From NCBI GenBank assembly GCA_963576565.1, contig OY755038.1, positions 60,674,366 to 60,738,365 of the forward strand: a stretch of 64,000 bases of DNA. The letters are read 5' to 3'. This document shows positions 33,821 to 45,599 of the stretch, piece by piece (positions within the stretch are counted from its first letter, which is position 1; each line of letters starts with the position of its first letter). The DNA is from Aspidapion aeneum. Taxonomy: Eukaryota; Arthropoda; Insecta; Coleoptera; Brentidae. The notes beneath the pieces are model-generated. The model was not told where the DNA came from. It saw only the letters and a program-made list of their open reading frames with translations, and ran no database searches. The position numbers were made by a program, and so were the translations under genes.

Positions 33821-35050
33821 TTTCCCATGATCCCTATAGCATTTAATCATTAATCAAAAATACACATACTTCACAGGAATGCTAAAAACGAAGACACCCA
33901 TTTTTTTTTAAATTTTGCTTCAACGCCGACCGTTTGACTTAAGATTTTAGCTTGAAATATTATTAGTTAAAACTTCGGCCTTTGGAGTATAATTTCCGAA
34001 GTAATTATTTTTCTGGCGTGACTTGGCAAAAATGCGTCGCAACCTTTAGAATAAATTTCAGCCCACCTAAAAGACCTAAAACAAACTTTTTATTTTTACC
34101 TGACATGCATATTTTAGCAACTTTGTTGAGTTTGCACTTTTATTATTATGCTTGTTTAATTGCACGAAACATTTCACATATAATATAAACATTTAATTAG
34201 TCCTCTAGTTTATAAAATGAATTATGCGCACACAAGGCTTTGTTTAGCTTAAAGCACGTACCAGGCTTAATTATATCTTAGTGTAGCTGTCCCATCTCAC
34301 AAAATTATATTTCAAAAACATATTAATTTTCAAAAAAAAGATATATCCACATAGGTACTTACCTACCCTGAAAAGTTATTTTCGTACTTGTAAGAACTGA
34401 TCGATAAATTGTGGGAAATGACTCGTCTCAACCAATGTTGAACTATCATTCAAATATTATAAAGCGGTTGCAGCAAAATCTGTTTCACTACCCCAAAGTA
34501 ACTAAACTTTTCTTGCATGGATCACCAAACAAATGGTAACCTGTGGTTTCTTGAGCATTTCGCAAAACAAGCATGTATCGCAGAGGTATATTTCCATAAC
34601 ACGTGACGAAGTTTTGCCAAAAATAAAGGATTTCCTTTAATGAAAGTTTTGAAATAAAATTTTGCCTACTGAAGGATTAAAGATTCTTATCAGATCAGAA
34701 TTAGAATCTTGAAGAACCAAGTACTCATTTTCTTGATCCTCTAGAGGCTGGCTACTTTAAATCGGATCCTTCCACTAGCGAGCTAATATTTGTTTTCTTT
34801 TCTAAAAAAAAAACAGAAAGACGTCAACTTAGTTTTTAACAAAATTTTTGGATGGAACCCCCGAAGAGGCGTCTACTCACACACAACTTTTTTTTCGGAT
34901 GGTCGGAAGTCCCCTTTTGGTCTAGCCCGATTTTTTCACAAAACGAATTAAAAAAAATCGAATAAGATACCACCGCAAGTGAAAAATAAAGAATTAATTT
35001 CTTGACATTTGGTTTAGCATGCATGTAAATAAAATATTTAGATTTTTCTG
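33821..35050. other. AT-rich stretch without recognised genes
   Basis: Short frames at 33982-34188 (plus) and 34836-35267 (minus) have no recognisable domain; the second overlaps the tRNA-like segment. No repeat structure was found. Confidence 0.5.
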
Positions 35051-35079
35051 TTTTCATAAGCTTTCGCACGTTGTCATCC

Positions 35080-35150
35080 GTAAGGTAATGGAAGCAACAT
35101 TTGACTAACATCCGGAAGGTCCGGGTTTGAATCCTGGCTAGGCACTTGGA
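35080..35150 (+). repeat. tRNA-like fragment, possible SINE head
   Basis: GGTCCGGGTTTGAATCCTGG can form a T-arm with a B-box-like sequence, followed by CTAGGCA. Upstream, GTAAGGTAATGGAAGC is only weakly like an A box, and no good anticodon stem was seen. It is too degraded for a functional tRNA; a SINE remnant is the likeliest reading. Confidence 0.4.
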
Positions 35151-35425
35151 CGTTTGTGATTGTTTAAAATGCTTTAACTTTACTACAACTTTGTAAACGG
35201 TATGATACAAAATGTTTGTGGTTGATAAAAGAGGCCAAAATAAGAAAAAAAGTTCATATAACAACAAAATTTAACTGATTTTTGTCTAAATCCTGTCAAA
35301 TCTTAAAATTTAGAAGCCAGTATCCTTCAAATACTAAAAATATGACGTGTCTCAAAAAAAATACAAGTTTTCATAAAAGTTAATGATTTTAAAAATAAAC
35401 GGCATTAGGGCATCATTTTGGCCCA

Positions 35426-36815
35426 CACGAAAACTTGACTTTCAACTTTGTCTACACACCTGAGCCTAGGAGAATCCCTTTGTAGATTAGCCGACAAGTT
35501 CATTCGTTCATTCGTCGTCTCAGTTAAAGGTGGTCCGAAGATTAGGCGTGCATGGACGGCCCGGCCCCGGACGATGATCATAATTTGTGAAAAGTCTTAA
35601 AAAAACAACATTTATTCTATCCAGTATGCTGATATGCTAATTATTTATGGTGAACCTCACCGAATCTCTCATTTCGCTTATAGAATCTATCAAGAGAGAA
35701 TTCCATTAGAAATCAATAAAAAAATGTGTGCATTTTATAATAGTTATTTACCTAACAAGTGCGGAAAGTAATACTTTACCAAGTATCCTGATATGCTAAT
35801 TATTTATGGTGAAGCTCACCGAATCTCTAATCTCGCTAATAGAATCTATCAGGAGAGAATTCCATAAGAAAACAATAAAAAAATTAGTGCGTTTTAAAAA
35901 AAAAATAAAACCGTTCCAGACAGTGTAGATGAAATCAAAATGCAACCAGTGTGCAGTCTCGTAAGATAACTATATTCACTAAAAAATATCACATTTTTCG
36001 AATAAATATTTATTTCAATTAACTTTAATGCTTTAACTTTATCAAACCAGACCCTCCTACAACCTGCCGATAAAGCCTAACACGAAAACTTAACTTTTAA
36101 CTTTGTCTACACACCTGAGCCTAGGAAAATCCCTTTGTAGATTAGCCGACAAGTTCAATGTTTTGCCCGTAGTCGCCTGTCACCTGACTGTTTCGTCTAA
36201 GTTGAAGGTGGTCTGAAGAGTAGGCGTACGTGGACACGCGTCCGGGTGCGGGCGATGATCACAATTTTGTGAACATTTTTGCATAAGACTTAAAAAAAAC
36301 TTATTATATCCACGAGCAGTGGCGTATATATGGGGGGGCCTGGGGGGCCCGGGCCCCCCCCGAAGCTAAGATTTTTTTGGATATTTTCCACATATTTCAT
36401 GAATACAAACATAAAATAGCATAAAATACAGACTCATGAGGTCTCGGCCCCCCCCCAAAACTGTCTCGGGCCCACCCCGAAACCTTTTTCTATATACGCC
36501 ACTGTCCACGAGTATCCTGATATGCTAATTATTTATGGTAAAGCTTACCAAAGATCTCATCTTGCTGGTCGAATCTATCAAGAGAGAATTCCATTAAAAA
36601 AATAATAAAAAAATAAGTTCGTTTCAAAAAAAAAATAAAACCGCTCCAGACAATATAGGTGAACTCCTCAAAATGCAACCAGTATGCAGTGTAGTAAGGT
36701 GACTATTTCCGCTAAAAAATATCACGTGTTTCGGGTATATACTTGTTTCAATTAACCTTAATGCTTTAACTTTATCAAAGCAGATGCTCGTACAACCTGC
36801 CGATGAAGCCTAACT
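35426..36815 (+). repeat. Tandem repeat of ~655 bp, two copies
   Basis: CACGAAAACTT...GTCTACACACCTGAGCC occurs at 35426 and 36081. Each copy also has ATATGCTAATTATTTATGG and GAGAGAATTCCAT. Copy 1 holds an internal duplication of ~160 bp (35620s and 35780s), and between its parts lies a fragment (GTTATTTACCTAACAAGTGC, 35744) of the palindromic element found at 59.8 kb. Copy 2 is interrupted by a MITE. Confidence 0.85.
36317..36504. mobile_element. GC-rich hAT-like MITE, 188 bp, with 8 bp TSD
   Basis: Ends are CAGTGGCGTATATATG and the inverse of CTATATACGCCACTG. TCCACGAG is present on both sides (36309-36316 and 36505-36512). The interior has long G and C runs and CTCATGAGGTCTCGGCCC, shared with 33157-33311. 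It sits in the second 655 bp repeat. Confidence 0.92.
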
Positions 36816-36917
36816 TTGTGGTAAAAACAATTTAACTTTGTTTATCAAGCTGTTCTTGTTTCAAAACTTTTTTTATGTTTTGGGTATTATAGAAAATATT
36901 TATGTACCTATATACCT

Positions 36918-37434
36918 CAGTGGCCATAGGTTTGCAGCTTTGCGCAACCCCCAAAAAATATAGGTAAAAGAATAAAAGAACTATTAATTATATATTTTTA
37001 AATTCCCACCAGAATTATGTACATTTAAACACTACCGCACCTCTTATATCGCGCGCGCCAGCCGCCCACAGTGAAGGACGGCTTTATCTCGCGGTTTGCA
37101 GCTCAAATGCAACCCAATTCGCCTATCAGAACGCGCACGCGATTTTGTTTCTATACGTGGATTTCAAAGCCGTCCCATAAAGTTCAGTGAGGTTGCCGTC
37201 GACTGCAAACCGATTATTTATTTTGCATGCTAATTTATTATTTTAATTTGTCCGTGATCGCAGAGTTTTGATAGCTTGTTGGTTTTTGCGATAAAAAAAT
37301 GTCTGTGTATTGAATTGAATGTTAATTTTGTAATTTATTCCTTTATTATTAAAGCTTGATCCATATATTTGTGTCTTAAAGAATTACGATTCTCTTTTGC
37401 AACCTCCAGATTTTTATTATACGAGCCGCCACTG
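36918..37434. mobile_element. Non-autonomous hAT-like element, 517 bp, with 8 bp TSD
   Basis: Starts CAGTGGCCATAGG and ends GAGCCGCCACTG, with only the outer 7-8 bp inverted. ATATACCT is duplicated exactly at 36910-36917 and 37435-37442. The interior is more GC-rich than its surroundings (CGCGCGCGCCAGCCG near 37050) and has no transposase. The 69-residue frame crossing its right end is chance. Confidence 0.9.
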
Positions 37435-37639
37435 ATATACCTGCTGCTAGTACTTGTCAACACTTACTTTGGAGTGAGTCGTTCTTTTAAGCGAATTGCT
37501 TTGTTTTTAAAAAGTGGCCACACAAAACAATCAAAACACAAAAATGAAAATGCGAAGGTACCTACAAACACACTGTGACTTTTGAAAGAATTCGGTGCGT
37601 TGTTGCCAAGATAACGCTGAAAATGTGTTATTTGGGTCT

Positions 37640-38010
37640 ACTTTTTCACCTATCTTAGCAATATCGTCGTAATCGTCTGTGCATGTATGTGTGTATGTAT
37701 GCTGCCTGTCCGTAACATGATAGCCCCGAAACCGTTAAACCGATTTTCATAAAATTTTCAGGTAAAATAGCGTACAGTACTCTAAAGAGCTGACAAAATT
37801 TTGGTTAAATCCATTAATGCTAATCACAGTTTTTTGACAGTTTAAAACCGAAAATCTGATAAACTTCTTAACGGAGTATAGCATCAATATATGGTTTTCG
37901 GTTATAGCTCGGTTTTCTCAATAAATTCTCTTATTAGTAAAAACTTCATAGAAGCTCCCTATGATATTTACAAAACTTTTTTCAAGGCTGATATAGCGTG
38001 GACTTTACTT
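37640..38010 (+). repeat. Dispersed repeat, family S
   Basis: Contains ACGTAACATGATAGC-like text around CCGTAACATGATAGCCCC, ACCGATTTTCATAAAATTTT and CTTCTTAACGGAGTATAGC. The same sequence lies inverted at about 51830-52200, and its end recurs at 43040-43110 and near 52400. Probably an old transposon. No protein is seen. Confidence 0.7.
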
Positions 38011-38700
38011 AAAGTATTCTAATATGGGCTAAAAAGGTATTAGATATTTTCCTGGGATACGTGCTACTTACTAACAGGAAGGTTTTTATATTTTCTGGCC
38101 CTAAAATTCATTCTAACCAATTCCTATTGGTAAACGTAGGCCTAAGAAACCTGTATAAAAGTTTCAAAACGACGCGATAAAGGAGCAGTCTTTACAATAA
38201 ATAAATAAAATCAACCGAAAAGTAAGTAGTAAAAGCAGACAACTTAACTTTGACGAACCATAAAGTTTGACGTAAATCTTACCTTTGCGAACATTTCATG
38301 ACCTAATGCACTTTACGAAAACCCAACAGCAATTGTAGCTGAAATGGAAATAATGATAAAAGTACATACACTTTTTAAGCCCGCTAAAAGGATTTGCTTG
38401 CAACAGATTTTCGCTAGGTTTGAGCAAAAATCCGTGGCTGTGAAAAACAGCAGTCGAAATTAAATTTTAAATAAAATATAAAAAAAATAAAAGTAGCAGG
38501 TGTAATTAGTTTTTACCATAATGAGACCAAAATACTGCAGTCGTGCTCGTAAGGCACCTAGGTCAGAGTATGGTGCCTGTATTTTTTATAATTGAAATTA
38601 TGAAAAAATATCACATGCATCAGTCAAAAGAGAAAAATATTGTTTGGAATGACCGGCGTGGCATGTCATTCTAAACAAATTTTTAAAACGTTGAAAATAT
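38011..38700. other. AT-rich stretch without recognised features
   Basis: Nothing could be supported on either strand. Confidence 0.55.
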
Positions 38701-40690
38701 TATGAGTATGATTATCATCATTCATCATTATTGTAGAATGTTGGGCGTTCTTTGATGGCTATAAAAGCCAAATCTGGAGCCGCACACTCTTCCGCAGTCC
38801 TGGCACACCCAGTTTCCTACGATAGCTTTACCGTTCCTCTCTCAATTTTCTCGTTTCTTTTTGTAGTCTCTTTTCTGCATCTTTGGCCTACGTCACTCCG
38901 GTTCAAATCTTTGTGATCCTTCATGGGCCAGGCAGCACCAAGCAGCTCTGTCATTTACCACTGTCTTGAACTTGTTGTCTATCTGTGATTTTATTATTTT
39001 GCTCTTGAGAGCGTCTCTCCTTTAGTTGTCCTTAAAGGCTTCTATAGTAGTTATTCCTGCCTCTTCCAAGACGCTTGGTATGACGATCCTGTCATTTAAT
39101 TATCAAGATCTTTCATAGACAGCCCTGGTAATATTTTTCTAGAGACTTGCTTGATGTGCCTTCTGTAGGTAGTCCATGTTTCGCACTCATACGTGAAAGT
39201 CGGTATTTTGACGGCATTATAAACGGGAAGTTTGGTCTCAGCATTGACCTCGTGGCTGTTGAAGACTCTTGCCTGAAATCGTCCGAACGCTGCGTTGGCG
39301 GATTCCAAGCGATGTTAAATTTTGCTGTCGATGGTTGCATTTGCTGGTAGATGGCTTCCAAGATATGCGTAGAACTCTATAGTCTGTGAAGAGTGATAAT
39401 TTAGTGTTATATTTAAACCGTGAGGGTTCATAGCTTATCTGGGAAGGCATTAAGGGCAAGTACGTTTATGATTAAGATGGAACAGGCGAACAATTTAAAT
39501 GTACTTTTGGGGACACCTAAATTTTGCCAGTACTTTCCAAAAGGTTTCTCTGTTGACGGAGCCAATGCCTTTACTAGATTAACGAATGTTTTGTAGAGAG
39601 GGCGACTTTGTTGAATCCTCTTGAATTTATCTTGCACTGAATATCATATCAGCCATGCCACTGTTGGGTCTTGAAACACACTGTGTCACAGGCAGCTTCT
39701 GCTCGACAACTGGCATAAGTTGAATTGATCAATATTCGAGTAAGACTCTTCCGTACAACACAAAGAAGATATATGCCTCTGTGATTTCCACATTGTGCCT
39801 TGTCTCCCTTTTTGAAGATTGCAAAAATTAAGGTATTTTTCAGTTCGGCAGATATGGTCTGAGAGTTCCATAGTTTACTTATAAGCGTGTGGATGTAGGC
39901 ATAAAGTATAGGACGACCTTGTTTCATGAGTTCAGCTAGGATGCTGACAGTACCCGCGGATTTGTTGTTGTTCAGTTGTATGGTTGTCATATTGACCTCC
40001 TCTAATCTAGGAATCTCACTTAGAAGTTGTTGTATAGGCGATTCTGGGATTTTCTCGAAAATTTTACTATTGAGACTCTCTGTTTAGTAACCCCTGAAAG
40101 TGCTCTTTCCAGCAAGAGTTAATAGAAGATCTCTCTTTGAGTAGTAATTTACGTCTGATCTGCATTTTTATAATATCTACGTTTTGGTGGGATGTGAAAG
40201 TTCATTTTGCCTCATATTAGTCGATGGTCAGTCCAGCAGTAATCAGCACTTATTATCGCTCTTGTAATATATAGATTACTTTGATGTCTAGAACGCACAA
40301 TTATGAAATCGCACCAACACCATATTTTCCAATGACGCCCTTCCAAAGGTTTGAATCTTCATTCGAGCGTTGAAGTCACCTAAAACTATGAGTTTATCTG
40401 ATTTGGGTACAGACGTTATTGTTTCGCTATAAGCTGAGCATAAAATTCTTCTTTTTATTGTTCATCAGCTTGAAAAGTTGGAGGGTAAGTTGCTACTTCC
40501 AGAAGAATGCTCGGCTTCATGGTTTATAAGCTCGTTTATTATAGCAAAACTCTCGCCTGCTCTTCTCGTTTCACTAAGAGCTGCAATTCTGATGTTTTTT
40601 TCGTTGTGATATTGAGGTCGTGTTGTTATCCATAAGGGAACGGATATTCCATGTGGCAAGATTGAGTTTGTTTCTCTTCTCTGTATTTCG
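38700..40690 (-). pseudogene. RTE-like LINE: endonuclease-reverse transcriptase ORF, broken
   Basis: Reading the minus strand, an apurinic-type endonuclease comes first: NLATWNIRSLMDNN (40627-40668), a frameshift, IRIAALSETRRAGE, LIVLGDFNARM (about 40365-40395) and DHRLI (about 40220-40235). The reverse transcriptase follows: KSAGTVSILAELMKQG (about 39930), FKKGDKAQCGNHRGIYLL (about 39800), a frameshifted palm region, then YECETWTTYRRHIKQ (about 39180). The frame ends in a zinc-finger-like CQDCGRVCGSRFGFYSH (38765-38815). Such a protein nicks the target and copies its own RNA there. Many frameshifts and stops, no clear YADD, and about 1.9 kb instead of the ~3 kb I would expect show a dead, internally deleted copy. 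A run of ATGATG type follows the 3' end (38715-38740), as in RTE elements; the clade call is inference. Confidence 0.88.
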
Positions 40691-41180
40691 ACCGCATATA
40701 TTTTACCCTATGGATGCGGTTACCCAGTCGGGTATTTGTAAGCTGGCTATGTGTAGGGTACTTTTTATAGCCCCTCCTGCTCTAGGGTGAGTAGAGTGGA
40801 TCCCAAATAGGGCTTTTCAGTTATGGATGCAGCACACGAGTTGCTCTTTTTCTAATCTTTAAGCAAACTGGCGATCCCACAAGCCGCCGAGAGCTTTCAG
40901 ACATATGATCCTACTCCCCTAGGACGATATGCTTTTATGTATCCTAAAATTTCAGAATGGAAGACGACTGTGCGACACATTTATTAACGTGGATATGCTG
41001 GGGCACAGTCAGCAAACACACGGTCCGTAAACACCAGCTACGGTCCAATCGCATAGAGACTAAATCGATTGGACCACTTCAGCAATCATAAGGCTGGTTG
41101 ATTGCACGATCAAGTTAACTTAAGTCGCAGGCGGTGGGGTCGCCACATACCTACATATGATGATGATGATGATAAGATAT
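40691..41180 (-). mobile_element. 5' untranslated part of the LINE, or a second element's end
   Basis: Read on the minus strand this leads directly into the endonuclease (GGTAACCGCATCCATAGGG, then GCGGTCGAAATACAGAG). It is more GC-rich than its surroundings. Its outer edge carries an ATG microsatellite (41157-41176) on the plus strand. That could also be the 3' tail of an oppositely oriented element. Confidence 0.5.
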
Positions 41181-42420
41181 GTACCTAAAAAATGATAAGC
41201 TAAATATGTATATAAATCTTTTTGTTTTCGGTTTTTATAATAAACTAAATTTAACAATGAAAACTGTGTAAACATATGTCCCTAGACTAGAGCACTCTTG
41301 CTCTTATTAAAAAGTAGATTTCTTTAATTTCCCTCACATCTAAAACTATATTATATAATAATAACATATATTGTGAAAACGAATTACAATCTATAAATTT
41401 ACATTGGAAAATGTATTAAAGTTACCTGGCTCAATAAATACTTCTTATTTTTCTTTTGGCTGGCTCGTGTGTAGAAAGAATAATATAACTTTGTTTAGTC
41501 ATATACATATTATTGATAAACAGTTTTTTTTATAAATAGTATTGTTCTTTAGGTTACCATAAAACTTAAATTCACCATCATAGCTCACACTACTATAGTA
41601 TGGGCTAAAATTAATATTTAAACTTATAGACACTTACTCCAGTATTTACGACCACCAAACATGGGCCCCATAGTTTATCATAAAAGACAAATAAAAAATC
41701 GTCTTAGATCATAAAGGACAATTGCATAACAGTCCTATGTTAAAAACGGAATCATTAATAATCGGCCATTATTAAAAACGTCATTCTTTAAAACAATGCA
41801 AGAGCAAAATCGAAGTTCTGTATAACGCCTTTTATCAAAACCGGATAAAATCAAAAAGGACAACAACATAAAATGTGGTTGGGCCTAGCTTGTGACGTTC
41901 ACCCAAAGAAGAGCGGTTCTGATATTGCTATGCAATTCAAACGGCCTCCGATGCAATTTTACAACGCCGTATCTACATAGGGATTACTCTAGAACACGGC
42001 ATTTTTATAAAGAAAGGTCCATCATTAAAAAGGGTCATGTGTTGGACCCTAGGTTAGGATTAATTTGCAATTAAATGACCAAGAGGTTTTGTTCGGTTCG
42101 GTTCGAATAAAACCGATTTCGACCGCTCAAAAGAAGGACAGGAGAGCTAATTAAAGGAAAAAAACAGACATATTTATTTTTTAAGTATTTCTGGGTCCAA
42201 AAAAATCAATATTTTTTGATCCTGATTTATATTTGCCGCCAAACTTCCATGAGACCGATTGGTTGGAGAGGAAGGGAGACGGACCCAGTATACATGAGAA
42301 GAAAGGAGAGAGTTGCTCATGCTAGGCCTGGCCCCTTTTTATGATTTTATCCTGTTTGATTGTGTCCGGATTAGATAAAATACTTTATACCAAAAACTTC
42401 GATTTTGCTTGTTGGAAGAG
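41181..42420. other. AT-rich stretch without recognised genes
   Basis: A 60-residue plus-strand frame at 41892 has no recognisable features. TTCGGTTCGGTTCG at 42092 is a short run of the CCGAA motif that recurs at 42.7 and 45.5 kb. Confidence 0.5.
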
Positions 42421-42429
42421 CGAAAAAAA

Positions 42430-42710
42430 ATCAAAACACAAAATATCGAAAACACAAAATATCGAAAATACAAAATATCGAAAACATACAAAATATCGAA
42501 ACTACAAAATATCGAAACCACAAAATATCGAAACTACATTTTATCGAATTACAAAATATCGAAATTACAAAATATTCAAACCACAAAATATCGAAACTAC
42601 AAAATATCGAAACCACAAAATATCCAATCACAAAATGTCGAAAATACAAAATATCGAAAATACAAAATATCGAATCACAAAATATCGAAAATACAGAATA
42701 TTATATCAAA
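42430..42710 (+). repeat. Minisatellite of ACAAAATATCGAAA, first array
   Basis: About 18 short units of 13-16 bp, each ACAAAATATCGAAA with changes. Frames on both strands run through it (60-129 codons) only because the repeat lacks stops. Related arrays lie at 45295-45510 and 47100-47165. Confidence 0.92.
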
Positions 42711-42714
42711 GTTT

Positions 42715-42845
42715 CAAACACCTAACCTAACGAAGCCTAATCAAATCTAACCGAACCGAACCGAACCAAAGCAAACTAAACCAACAATTAAAAAAAAAAC
42801 TTTCCTGACTTCCTTCCCGGGATCCTAACAGAACCGAACCGAACG
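42715..42845 (+). repeat. Degenerate CCTAA and CCGAA runs
   Basis: CTAACCTAACGAAGCCTAATC is followed by AACCGAACCGAACCGAACC and, after a gap, another AACCGAACCGAACGG. The first part resembles the insect telomeric pentamer but is too short and irregular to be a telomere. Confidence 0.7.
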
Positions 42846-42849
42846 GATC

Positions 42850-42925
42850 TAATATTACTCATGATTCTCAATGAAGAGTCAATATAAATGTTTTAAATAA
42901 AATTAAGTTTTTGCAACAAATTTTT
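42850..42925 (+). repeat. ~72 bp repeat, inverted copy at 45527-45597
   Basis: TACTCATGATTCTCAATGAA through to TTGCAACAAATT occurs here and in reverse complement at 45527-45597, both next to a CCGAA run. The two enclose the palindromic element at 43184-45162. Confidence 0.85.
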
Positions 42926-42939
42926 CCTAGCCTATCCTA

Positions 42940-43110
42940 AACTAAATACATGGATCCACGACGGATCTGATACCTTCCTAGCTATTCTATTAGAAGACTA
43001 CGAGTAGTAGTAGTAGTAGTAGTAACACAGAGTATTGAGGAAAATATATTCTACTATATTCCGAAAATCGCATATCGATGCTATGCTCCGTTAAAAAGTT
43101 AGCATTAATA
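42940..43110. repeat. Fragments of dispersed repeat family S, with AGT microsatellite
   Basis: GATCCACGACGGATCTGATA and TACCTTCCTAGCTA recur at 51741 and 52276. GCTATGCTCCGTTAAAAAGT recurs at 51931. A (AGT)n run lies at 43002-43023. Confidence 0.7.
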
Positions 43111-43183
43111 GATATCGAAATAAGCCTTTGAGTTTGTTTGGTCTTTACAATGGTAATTAGGGGCTAAGAGAATTTGACTTGTA

Positions 43184-45162
43184 TACAGGGTGTCCCAGAA
43201 CTAATGGTACATAGTTAAACTGTAGATTTCCTGGGTCAAAATATTACGATTTAGCCACACTTACCTTAGTCCAAAAGTTCGTACTAACTAAGATACAGGG
43301 TGTTAAACTTTATTTTTTCAATTCGATTTTCTTTAATAACTTTTTTACTAATTAATATTTTTGCAAGAAATAACCAGCGTGTAGGTTTTTTTGAAATTGG
43401 CAAGACGATTTCGTTGAAAATTTTGATGTATAGTGTACAGGGTGTTCCCTGGACCACTAGCATTGCATTAAAATCAGTGACTTTTTTTTGTGCCTCGGTG
43501 TATACCAGTTTTTATGTAAAATAATGGTTTTTCCATCCTTTTTATGTAAAAAAGTTATACTGTCTTAAAGTCGCTCAGAGCAACGGTTTTTGAAATTTTT
43601 GCATTTAAAGTTTTTATTGCATGTGAGTGATATGCCTAATTTATGTATGATACTTTCTTCAATTCATTCTACTAATTTATATTATTGCAGAAACTAACCA
43701 GCATGTAGGTTTTTCTGAAATTTGCAGGACGATTCCGTTGAAAAATTTGATGTACAGGGTGTTCTTTGGACCACTACCATTGAATTAAAGTCATCAGTGT
43801 ATTTTTTTGTGCCTCGGTGTATACTTAAGCAGGTTTTTAAACAGAATATTATTTTAATTATTAATAACAAAAAAAAATAAAAACTAATTATAAAAATTAT
43901 ACTTTTTAAATAGAAAAACAAAAAAAATCTACAATAAATGTTCAAAATGGCCACCGTTAACCTGAATACATTTGTTTATTCGCTTATTATACGAACGTCT
44001 GATTTTAAAATAAAGATTTGCATTTCTGAATGCCTCTCCAGCATTTCGAATTTTTTGAAATAGTTTTTCTCGGATATTTATCTAGCCTACAATAAGAACT
44101 AGTTTTAAGTTTGATTTACTATTTGTCAATTTAAAAATTTTAACTTAGTTGCGCCATGCTTAAGAAATTTTATATATTTTTAAATAAATAATAAAATATT
44201 AATTTTATTGATAATTAAAATTTCTCTCAAAACAATACCATTTTTAAAAAAACTAATACGAAAAGGTTTTTGTTCCTCATTAAAAACAAAACACCCTATA
44301 TATTTTTTAACTTAATATTTCATAAACATCCAATTTTAGAATGCTATAAGAAAGTATTGATTATGCTAATATGTATGAAGTATTTAATCAAAAATCTTTT
44401 ACGCATACAATAAAACTTATAATTTAAATATCTTGAAAACCGTTCCTCTAAGCGACATCTAAACGCTATAACTTTTTTACTTAAATAAAATTAAAAAATT
44501 AATGTTTTTAATAGAATCTTGTATACACCGAGGAACAAAAAAGTTAGACCTATTTTAATGTAACGGTACCGACCCAGAGAACACTCTGTACAATATTTAT
44601 TTTTTTTACCAAAATTAAGTTGTCCATGCCCAAAAACCACCAAACCGAATTTTTTGTGCAAAATTATTAATTAGTAGAAAGAGTAAAAGAAAGTATCATA
44701 CATAAATTAGGCATATCACTCACATGCAATAAAAACTTTAAATGCAAAAATCTCAAAAACCGTTGCTCTGAGCTACTTTAAAACAGTATAACTGTTTTAC
44801 ATAAAAAGGATGGGAAAACAATTATTTTACATAAAAACTGGTATACACCAAGGCACAACAAAAATACACTGATTTTTATGCAATGGTAGTGGTCTAAGGA
44901 ACACCCTGTACATTGTACAACAAATTTTTTAACGGAATCGTCTTGGCAATTTTAAAAAAACTTACACGCTGGTTAGTTTTTGCAAAAATATTAATTATTA
45001 AAAAAGTTATTAAAGAAAATCAAATTGAAAAAATAAAGTTTAACACCCTGTATCTCGGATAGTACGAACTTTTGGACTAAGGTTAGTATGGCTAAATCAT
45101 CAAATTTTAAACCAGGGAATCTACAGTTTAACTATGTACCATTAGTTCTGGGACAACCTTTA
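43184..45162. mobile_element. Palindromic mariner-like element, ~2.0 kb
   Basis: Starts TACAGGGTGTCCCAGAAC and ends with the inverse, TA on each side (43182-43183 and 45163-45164). The outer ~500 bp (43184-43690 and 44660-45162) are long inverted repeats. Inside, a sub-block with ACAGGGTGTT and GTGCCTCGGTGTATAC repeats again on each side (43690-43830 and about 44440-44590), so the element is a nested palindrome. No transposase frame remains. It is a foldback-type derivative that a mariner transposase in trans could have moved; that part is inference. Confidence 0.85.
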
Positions 45163-45294
45163 TAGGTATAAAATAGGGTTTTTTATTATTATTTCTAAGA
45201 TATGTAGATTTAAAACCTTAAGTAAACCTGTAAAGTAAACCCTTTGCACCATATTTGAGAATCCTTATACATCGTCGAAAAGGAAGGGCAAAAA

Positions 45295-45510
45295 AATATC
45301 GAAACACAAAATATCGAAAAACAAAATATTGAATTAAAATATCGAAAGTACATAATATCGAAACTACAAAATATCGTAAAACCAAATATCGACAACACAA
45401 AATAACGAAACTACAAAATATCGAAAATACAACATATCAAAACAACAAAATATCCAAAATATCGAAAACACAAAATATCGAAAATATCGAAAATAAAAAA
45501 TATCGAACCG
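45295..45510 (+). repeat. Minisatellite of ACAAAATATCGAAA, second array
   Basis: About 14 degenerate units in the same orientation as the first array, ending in GAACCGAACCGAACCGAACG. Confidence 0.9.
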
Positions 45511-45526
45511 AACCGAACCGAACGAA

Positions 45527-45597
45527 ATTTGTTGCAAAAATTTTTAAATTTTATTTAAAACATTTATATTGACTCTTCATTGAGAATCATGAGTACT
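45527..45597 (-). repeat. Inverted copy of the 42850-42925 repeat
   Basis: The reverse complement matches with few changes, up to GAATCATGAGTA. Confidence 0.85.
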
Positions 45598-45599
45598 AT

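Noticed and set aside
35080..35150. Functional tRNA gene
   Set aside because: A T-arm is present, but no convincing anticodon or acceptor stem could be formed.
34836..35267. 143-codon minus-strand frame
   Set aside because: No recognisable domain; it overlaps a tRNA-like segment on the plus strand and has AT-rich composition.
42339..42750. Overlapping frames of 60-129 codons on both strands
   Set aside because: All are low-complexity translations of the ACAAAATATCGAAA minisatellite.
42715..42760. Telomere (CCTAA) array
   Set aside because: Only a few imperfect units that merge into CCGAA; far too short for a telomere.
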